A DNA stretch of 7,707 nucleotides from Natronomonas sp. (GTDB lineage: Archaea > Halobacteriota > Halobacteria > Halobacteriales > Haloarculaceae): positions 1-7,707 of the forward strand of contig SLIW01000176.1 of assembly GCA_007135435.1 (NCBI GenBank). The letters run 5' to 3'. Both the position numbers and the translations under genes were made by a program. Of this stretch, positions 6,983 through 7,707 are shown piece after piece (positions within the stretch are counted from its first letter, which is position 1; every line of letters starts with the position of its first letter). The notes beneath the pieces were generated by a model. The model searched no databases. It saw only the letters and a list, made by a program, of their open reading frames with translations, and was not told the origin of the DNA.

Positions 6983-7417
6983 ATGGCACGACTGGAGGAC
7001 GTCTCGGCGGACGAGCTCCGGAGGTACCTCGAGGAGGTCGCAGGTCGGCGGGCGACGCTGCGGCTGGTCGTCGGGATCAACTACAAGGCGGGCGTCCCGC
7101 AGTCGACGCTCGCCGACTGGTACGGCGTCTCCCGGACGACGATCCACAACTGGCTGGCCCGCCTCGAACGGCTCGACGAGGAACCGCTGGAGGCCGTCGT
7201 CTACGACGCCGACCGCCCTGGCCGTCCCCCGAAGCTGTCGGCCGACCGACGGGCCCAGCTCGCGTCGCTGCTCGAGGAGTCACCGGCCGCCGCCGGGTTC
7301 GACGATGCACAGCAATGGACACCAAGACTCGTCCAGCGGTTGATCCGCGAGGAGTTCGGCGTCACCTACTCCCGACGTCACGTGAGGGAGTTGCTCTCCG
7401 AGGTCGACGAGGTGTGA
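6983..7417 (+). CDS. Double helix-turn-helix protein related to the N-terminal half of IS630-type transposases
   Basis: This 144-residue protein should bind DNA. A first helix-turn-helix lies at about residues 39-60 (PQSTLADWYGVSRTTIHNWL). A basic linker DRPGRPPKLS (77-86) follows, then a winged-helix-like second domain (about 86-140) with WTPRLVQRLI and the YSRRHVRELL segment. This order matches the DNA-binding half of haloarchaeal IS630-family transposases. In full-length enzymes a DDE nuclease domain comes next; here TGA at 7415-7417 ends the protein, and I could not recognise a DDE domain in any frame downstream. The ATG is supported by the TATA-like element 29 bases upstream. Either it is a remnant of an insertion sequence or a stand-alone, possibly domesticated DNA-binding protein. 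I found no terminal inverted repeats or target duplication. The domain assignment is good; the function is open. Confidence 0.8.
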   Translation: MARLEDVSADELRRYLEEVAGRRATLRLVVGINYKAGVPQSTLADWYGVSRTTIHNWLARLERLDEEPLEAVVYDADRPGRPPKLSADRRAQLASLLEESPAAAGFDDAQQWTPRLVQRLIREEFGVTYSRRHVRELLSEVDEV

Positions 7418-7707
7418 GTGGTCGTCCACCTGTCTGCCGGAGGTCTGTGACCCGGTCTTCACGGGCTGTGGGTCTCTCGAAGGTGGATCCAGAACCCACA
7501 GACCGTCGGCATGGCTGGGCTCGATTCGGATGTTTCACCGTTCCGGGGATCTGCCGGATCAAGCCCCCCGATGTTGATGAGCGGGAGCGGGCCAACCGGA
7601 GTCCCGACGATGCAGCGAGCTGGAGCGGCCGACATGCTACGCATCAGCCGTGACTCGGCAGAACAGGTCGTGTGTGGGTCCGGCCGTCACGTCGGATGTG
7701 TGACCAA
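7418..7707. other. Region without a convincing gene
   Basis: The 290 bases after the helix-turn-helix gene show only short ORFs with no recognised motif, start signal or family similarity, on either strand. I see no tRNA, no DDE transposase remnant and no trace of the missing DUF255 C-terminus. Inverted repeats are present at 7442-7504. It may be degraded mobile-element DNA or ordinary spacer, and the next gene may begin beyond the window. Confidence 0.5.
7442..7504. repeat. Overlapping inverted repeats downstream of the helix-turn-helix gene
   Basis: CTGTGGGT (7466-7473) pairs perfectly with ACCCACAG (7494-7501), with a 20-base loop. GGTCTGTG (7442-7449) pairs perfectly with CACAGACC (7497-7504). 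The two right arms overlap by five bases, so the 8-bp stems exclude each other. They begin 25 bases after the stop codon. This could be a 3' end structure of the mRNA, a switch between two folds, or a relic of an element end. No T-run follows, so a terminator call is weak. Confidence 0.4.

Noticed and set aside
7459..7644. 61-residue minus-strand ORF near the right end
   Set aside because: There is no recognisable motif, promoter or ribosome site. Similar short frames are expected by chance at this GC content.
6920..7707. Complete IS630 insertion sequence
   Set aside because: No catalytic DDE domain, terminal inverted repeats or TA target duplication could be identified. Only the DNA-binding half is present.

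Overview
The window looks like a piece of a haloarchaeal (class Halobacteria) genome. It is very GC-rich, its proteins are strongly acidic, the first protein carries a twin-arginine lipoprotein signal, and two genes have an AT-rich TATA-like element about 29-30 bases before the ATG, the usual layout for leaderless haloarchaeal transcripts. All recognised genes are on the + strand.

Left part (about 1-4944): a complete ABC import system of the carbohydrate-uptake CUT1 type. It encodes a Tat-exported solute-binding lipoprotein (9-1463), a MalF/UgpA-like permease (1744-2691), a MalG/UgpE-like permease (2688-3653, sharing ATGA with the gene before it) and a MalK/UgpC-like ATPase (3808-4944). Together they would capture a solute outside the cell and import it with ATP. 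The substrate cannot be read from the sequence; a sugar, sugar oligomer or glycerol-phosphate-like compound is the family expectation. No catabolic gene accompanies the transporter in the window. Its gene junctions are unusual. Three 45-base tandem repeats with hairpins and a 16-codon ORF with a strong ribosome binding site lie between the binding-protein and first permease genes. Three 27-base repeats form the N-terminus of the second permease.

Right part (about 5060-7417): a separately promoted gene for a DUF255/YyaL (SPATA20-like) protein, a thioredoxin-fold domain followed by an alpha/alpha-barrel-like region. It is divergent: the first Cys of the family CxxC is Ser, other conserved motifs are altered, and the C-terminus appears cut short. 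It stops inside the AT-rich promoter of the next gene, which encodes a 144-residue double helix-turn-helix protein resembling the DNA-binding half of haloarchaeal IS630-type transposases without the DDE catalytic half. The suggested history is that a mobile-element fragment joined to, and truncated, the DUF255 gene.

The last 290 bases (7418-7707) hold no convincing gene, only a set of inverted repeats just after the helix-turn-helix gene. I found no rRNA, tRNA, CRISPR array or complete insertion sequence. No wholly new system is evident. The best leads are the repeat and leader architecture of the transporter operon and the decaying or repurposed DUF255 gene with its transposase-derived neighbour.
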